DNA of 16,123 nt from Oscillospiraceae bacterium (lineage in GTDB: Bacteria > Bacillota > Clostridia > Oscillospirales > Oscillospiraceae). Both the position numbers and the translations under genes were made by a program. The stretch is from NCBI GenBank assembly GCA_017378975.1, contig JAFNXT010000127.1, forward strand, positions 1-16,123. Direction: 5' to 3'. Under the pieces are notes generated by a model, which had not been told where the DNA came from, did not search any database, and saw only the letters and a program-made list of their open reading frames with translations. Positions 14,285-16,123 of this stretch are shown here, one piece after another. Each line of letters begins with the position of its first letter. Position 1 is the stretch's first letter.

Positions 14285-14806
14285 TTATGCCGTTTGATAT
14301 ACGGTACAGCTATCTACCTTATGACAGGCGGGGACAGAGGAGCCGCCGTGGATCACGGCGTTGCAGTTCACGTGGACGCAGTCACCGCAGGTGCTCAGGT
14401 GGTTCACCACCGCGCCGGCGGAGATGATACAGCCTCTGCCCAGCTCACAGCCGGCGTGGACCACCGCCATGGGCTCGATGATACAGCCGGGGGACAGGTG
14501 GGCCGAGGGGCAGACGAACGCGTGAGGGGACACCAGCGTCGCGATCTCCATGGTAGTCTCGGCGGCGATCCGGTCCAGGAGCCGCTGACGGATCTGGCCG
14601 TTGCCGATGGCCACTACCACCTGAGGGAAACGTTCCTGCCAGAGGGTCAGGTCCTGACAGGTGCCCAGCACGGGGGTACCGTCGGGGGTGTGGGAGGCAT
14701 TGTCGTCGAGGAAACCGATCGTTCCGAAACAGCCCATGCTCAGGGCGATCTGTTTGGTCACCAACGCATAGGCACCGGCCCCGATGATCAGCAGGTCCTT
14801 GTTCAT
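14285..14806 (-). CDS. PglD/NeuD-like sugar O/N-acetyltransferase
   Basis: 173 aa. The N-terminus LLIIGAGAYALVTKQIALSMG...IGFLDDN is the PglD-type UDP-sugar-binding domain. From about residue 90 the sequence shows hexapeptide repeats of a left-handed beta-helix (ISAGAVVNHLSTCGDCVHVNCNAVIHGG), with the likely catalytic His in VVNH. It would acetylate a sugar, perhaps UDP-4-amino sugar, used by the neighbouring initiating transferase. It is shorter than PglD (about 195-210 aa) and lacks the last helix turns and the usual VPAK-type tail; the frame ends in a short hydrophilic stretch (HKVDSCTVYQTA). The dehydratase and aminotransferase that would make a 4-amino sugar are not in this window. It is the first gene of unit 1. 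Confidence 0.82.
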   Translation of the reverse strand: MNKDLLIIGAGAYALVTKQIALSMGCFGTIGFLDDNASHTPDGTPVLGTCQDLTLWQERFPQVVVAIGNGQIRQRLLDRIAAETTMEIATLVSPHAFVCPSAHLSPGCIIEPMAVVHAGCELGRGCIISAGAVVNHLSTCGDCVHVNCNAVIHGGSSVPACHKVDSCTVYQTA

Positions 14807-14862
14807 ATCCTAAGTCACTCCTTGGGTACGAGGTTTACAGAATATGTTACCTAAACTACGAT

Positions 14863-14891
14863 ATTATACTCCATCACGGCTATGATTTCAA
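14863..14891 (-). promoter_or_regulatory. Sigma-70/SigA-type promoter of unit 1 (glycan operon)
   Basis: On the minus strand TTGAAA (14891-14886), 17 bases, then TATAAT (14868-14863). The start of transcription would be near 14856, giving a leader of about 50 bases. AAGGAG (14823-14818) lies eleven bases before the ATG of the acetyltransferase. No other comparably good promoter was seen within the operon down to the LicC-like gene at 4742. Confidence 0.88.
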
Positions 14892-15188
14892 GTACTAAAA
14901 CGCATTCAGACCGTTCATAGTTGTGTCATAATTGATGAAAATGTACGAGAAACACCGTCGAAACCGGTGTATGATCAATAAATAATGACCAGGTCTGCGG
15001 ACGGTGGACGATGGTGCGCGGACCGGGGGATAGGGCGTGATCTCTGTCGGTATCATACCGGAAAACGTGGCAGGATACGAGCCCGAAAATGCGGTCCACC
15101 CCAATAGTGAGAGGTCTGTGCCGCTTTTTGGGCTGCGCGTATACTGCTTTTGGAAATGACCACATCTTGCTCCAACATGACAGGACCG
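14892..15188. other. Gene-poor intergenic stretch upstream of the glycan operon
   Basis: No coding sequence is supported here. Short open frames exist on the minus strand, but their translations look random and none has a convincing start site. Two small inverted repeats are visible: ACACCG/CGGTGT (14952-14957 and 14965-14970) and CGGTAT-C-ATACCG (15048-15060). Either could be a regulator site for the promoter at 14863-14891, though both are distant from it. Remains of a decayed gene cannot be excluded. Confidence 0.5.
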
Positions 15189-15222
15189 GAACAGCCGCCG
15201 ACCTGATGGTCGGCGGCTGTTC
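15189..15222. repeat. Perfect 15-bp stem-loop, terminator-like hairpin
   Basis: GAACAGCCGCCGACC (15189-15203) and GGTCGGCGGCTGTTC (15208-15222) enclose a four-base loop. On the plus strand the tail TTATCTGTT is only partly T-rich; on the minus strand there is no T-run. It lies just downstream of the small membrane protein and could slow transcription leaving that gene. It may be a former terminator whose T-run was interrupted where the AT-rich sequence begins. Confidence 0.6.
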
Positions 15223-15232
15223 TTATCTGTTC

Positions 15233-15250
15233 GACAAATTGGAATTTGTC
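15233..15250. repeat. 18-bp palindrome, copy 1
   Basis: GACAAATTGGAATTTGTC: two perfect 8-bp arms around GG. It begins three bases beyond the stop codon of the small membrane protein gene. Related copies lie at 15664-15681 and 15858-15874. Confidence 0.8.
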
Positions 15251-15253
15251 TAA

Positions 15254-15646
15254 CTATTCAACAATTTTCTTATCACCAAAATACTGCATCAGTATCAAAA
15301 CCAAAGCGCCACCAGCAAGTAATCCATCCATGATTCCTGCAGGCAGTAAAAAAGTCATTAATGCAAGTGTAATTACACAATTAATTACAGATAATGCTAG
15401 CCCCCACATTTTATTTTTTAACAACCCTATAGCTCCAATAAGTCTAATCACACCGTATATTGCACCCATGACTATCATCATGGTTAGATTATCTTGATAA
15501 TACGGTAGTTGAAATGAGAAGTACTGGGAAATATCGAATTTATCTGTTCCCAATATCAAGGCAGGAATAAAGCAGAAAACACCACCAAGTTCCATACAAC
15601 CGCCATGTATTATCATTAGGAATGCAGCTAATTTGTATTTTTTCAT
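15254..15646 (-). CDS. Small integral membrane protein, function unknown
   Basis: 130 aa with four predicted membrane helices (about residues 6-33, 54-76, 80-102 and 104-122) and a basic start MKKYK and charged end GDKKIVE. No family is recognised. It has a clear promoter and AAGGAG ten bases before the ATG, which supports it as a real gene. Its base composition is much richer in A and T than the glycan operon, and so is the partial dehydrogenase beside it, suggesting a different origin from the neighbouring operon. An 18-bp palindrome lies in its leader and again just beyond its stop codon. Confidence 0.75.
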   Translation of the reverse strand: MKKYKLAAFLMIIHGGCMELGGVFCFIPALILGTDKFDISQYFSFQLPYYQDNLTMMIVMGAIYGVIRLIGAIGLLKNKMWGLALSVINCVITLALMTFLLPAGIMDGLLAGGALVLILMQYFGDKKIVE

Positions 15647-15663
15647 AAATTATGTACTCCTTC

Positions 15664-15681
15664 GCCAAATTCAAATTTGTC
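15664..15681. promoter_or_regulatory. 18-bp palindrome, copy 2, in the leader of the small membrane protein (possible operator)
   Basis: GCCAAATTCAAATTTGTC matches copies 1 and 3 with changes in one arm and in the centre. It lies just downstream of the expected transcription start, between the -10 box and the ribosome binding site, where a bound repressor or an mRNA hairpin would block expression. Confidence 0.55.
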
Positions 15682-15692
15682 GACCTGTTTTA

Positions 15693-15721
15693 ATTATACC
15701 CGGCGAAAGGGAGAAAAGCAA
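15693..15721 (-). promoter_or_regulatory. Sigma-70/SigA-type promoter of the small membrane protein gene
   Basis: On the minus strand TTGCTT (15721-15716), a 17-base spacer and a perfect TATAAT (15698-15693). Transcription would begin near 15686, about 40 bases before the ATG at 15646, with the palindrome at 15664-15681 in the leader. Confidence 0.82.
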
Positions 15722-15784
15722 GAAAGACAGTGTATAAACAGCCTTGTTTTACAGATACTAACAACGTAATTTGTAAAATTATTA

Positions 15785-15838
15785 TGGGGCACCCGTCCCC
15801 GGGTGTCCGCGGACACCGCAGGAGCGGTGTCCCTACAT
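15785..15838. repeat. GC-rich interspersed palindromic repeat (GTAGGG-ended)
   Basis: A short GC-rich island in AT-rich surroundings. GGACACCGC (15811-15819) and GCGGTGTCC (15824-15832) form a perfect 9-bp hairpin; GGTGTCCGCGGACACC (15802-15817) is a perfect palindrome that competes with it; CACCC/GGGTG gives a third stem. Read on the minus strand it starts TGTAGGGAC, recalling the GTAGGGC ends of the repeat at 12640-12753. It lies between the dehydrogenase stop and the promoter of the small membrane protein. Confidence 0.7.
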
Positions 15839-15857
15839 GTGTGATTTCGACCAATTA

Positions 15858-15874
15858 GACAAATTGGAATTTAC
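15858..15874. repeat. 18-bp palindrome, copy 3 (3' arm degenerate)
   Basis: GACAAATTGGAATTTAC: the first 15 bases are identical to copy 1 and the last arm is damaged. It overlaps the TAA stop codon of the dehydrogenase (15873-15871). Together with copy 1 it brackets a 625-bp interval that contains the small membrane protein gene. Confidence 0.7.
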
Positions 15875-16123
15875 AAAGCTTTTCCACCAGATACTTTGAT
15901 TACCTGTCCTGTAATCATTCTTGCCTGTTTACTTGCAAGGAATAAAACAGTTTCTGCAATATCTTCTGGTTGAATTAATTTCCCCATTGGAATTAAAGGA
16001 ACAACTACTTTTTCAAATTCGTCATCAATCCAACCTGTTTGAGTTGGACCAGGTGAAACACAATTTACAGTTATTCCATACTGTGCCACCTCAAGAGCAA
16101 TACTACGAGTAAGTGCTTCTAAA
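15871..16123 (-). CDS. Short-chain dehydrogenase/reductase (partial, 5' part outside window)
   Basis: The last 83 or so residues of a FabG-like SDR. The frame stays open to the window edge: LEALTRSIALEVAQYGITVNCVSPGPTQTGW is the segment that follows the catalytic YxxxK, and IQPEDIAETVLFLASKQARMITGQVIKVSGGKAL is the standard C-terminal end with the G-Q-x-(I/x)-x-V-x-GG pattern. The apparent GTG start at 16089 is internal and not used. Catalytic Ser-Tyr-Lys and the cofactor-binding N-terminus lie beyond the edge, so the substrate cannot be inferred. It is AT-rich like the small membrane protein and unlike the glycan operon. Confidence 0.9.
   Translation of the reverse strand, partial: LEALTRSIALEVAQYGITVNCVSPGPTQTGWIDDEFEKVVVPLIPMGKLIQPEDIAETVLFLASKQARMITGQVIKVSGGKAL

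Noticed and set aside
14285..14806. Frameshift truncating the acetyltransferase
   Set aside because: Only 51 bases separate its stop from the next gene, and no frame there continues the beta-helix repeats.
14926..15165. A 79-codon minus-strand frame in the gene-poor stretch
   Set aside because: It has an ATG with only a weak GGAG nearby, no recognisable motif and random-looking composition, and overlaps another equally poor frame.
14892..15188. A known structural RNA such as tRNA, 6S RNA or tmRNA
   Set aside because: I found no cloverleaf, CCA end or long imperfect hairpin of the expected form by eye; a covariance search would be needed to exclude weaker candidates.
15233..15874. Integron gene cassette with attC sites
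   Set aside because: The palindrome is short and lacks the paired R and L core sites with a GTT trinucleotide typical of attC; no integrase is in the window.

Overview
The window looks like part of a chromosome from a gut-type, moderately high-GC Clostridia (Oscillospiraceae/Ruminococcaceae-like). The grounds are Gram-positive style promoters and AGGAG ribosome binding sites, a LicD-rich surface-glycan locus, a one-component lipoprotein ABC importer, and interspersed palindromic repeats (GTAGGG-ended, and ATGTCATCGC-ended) of the sort common in that group. The organism call is an inference from style, not a marker gene. Almost everything is on the minus strand.

Layout, in the direction of transcription (right to left). 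At the right edge is an AT-rich patch with the 3' part of a short-chain dehydrogenase (15871-16123) and a small four-helix membrane protein (15254-15646) with its own promoter; an 18-bp palindrome occurs three times in this patch. After a gene-poor stretch comes a promoter (14863-14891) that drives unit 1: PglD-like acetyltransferase, small sugar-phosphate transferase (PglC/EpsL type), NAD-dependent epimerase/reductase, LicD-family phosphotransferase, Stealth-family phosphotransferase, Wzx-type flippase, Wzy/O-antigen-ligase-type polymerase, second LicD protein, zinc-dependent phospholipase C-family protein, and a winged-helix/LicC-like cytidylyltransferase fusion. Unit 1 appears to end at a palindromic repeat followed by a T-run (4638-4730). 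A second strong promoter (4545-4573) then drives unit 2: a paralogous winged-helix/LicC-like fusion, a lipoprotein substrate-binding protein, an ABC ATPase and a fused double permease resembling the putative 2-aminoethylphosphonate importers. Unit 2 ends at a bidirectional terminator (89-124), which also closes an unidentified plus-strand gene whose last codons lie at 2-82.

Working model (inference): this is a Wzx/Wzy-type surface polysaccharide or teichoic-acid-like locus whose product carries phosphocholine, phosphoethanolamine or 2-aminoethylphosphonate. The importer would bring in an already phosphorylated (or phosphonate) amino-alcohol, the LicC-like enzymes would activate it with CTP, and the LicD proteins would transfer it to the lipid-linked repeat unit. 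No choline kinase (LicA), choline permease (LicB) or PEP mutase is present, and no conventional GT2/GT4 glycosyltransferase lies in the operon, so the glycan backbone may be built largely from phosphodiester-forming enzymes. The duplicated LicC and LicD sets, and the DNA-binding domain fused to each cytidylyltransferase, are the most unusual aspects.
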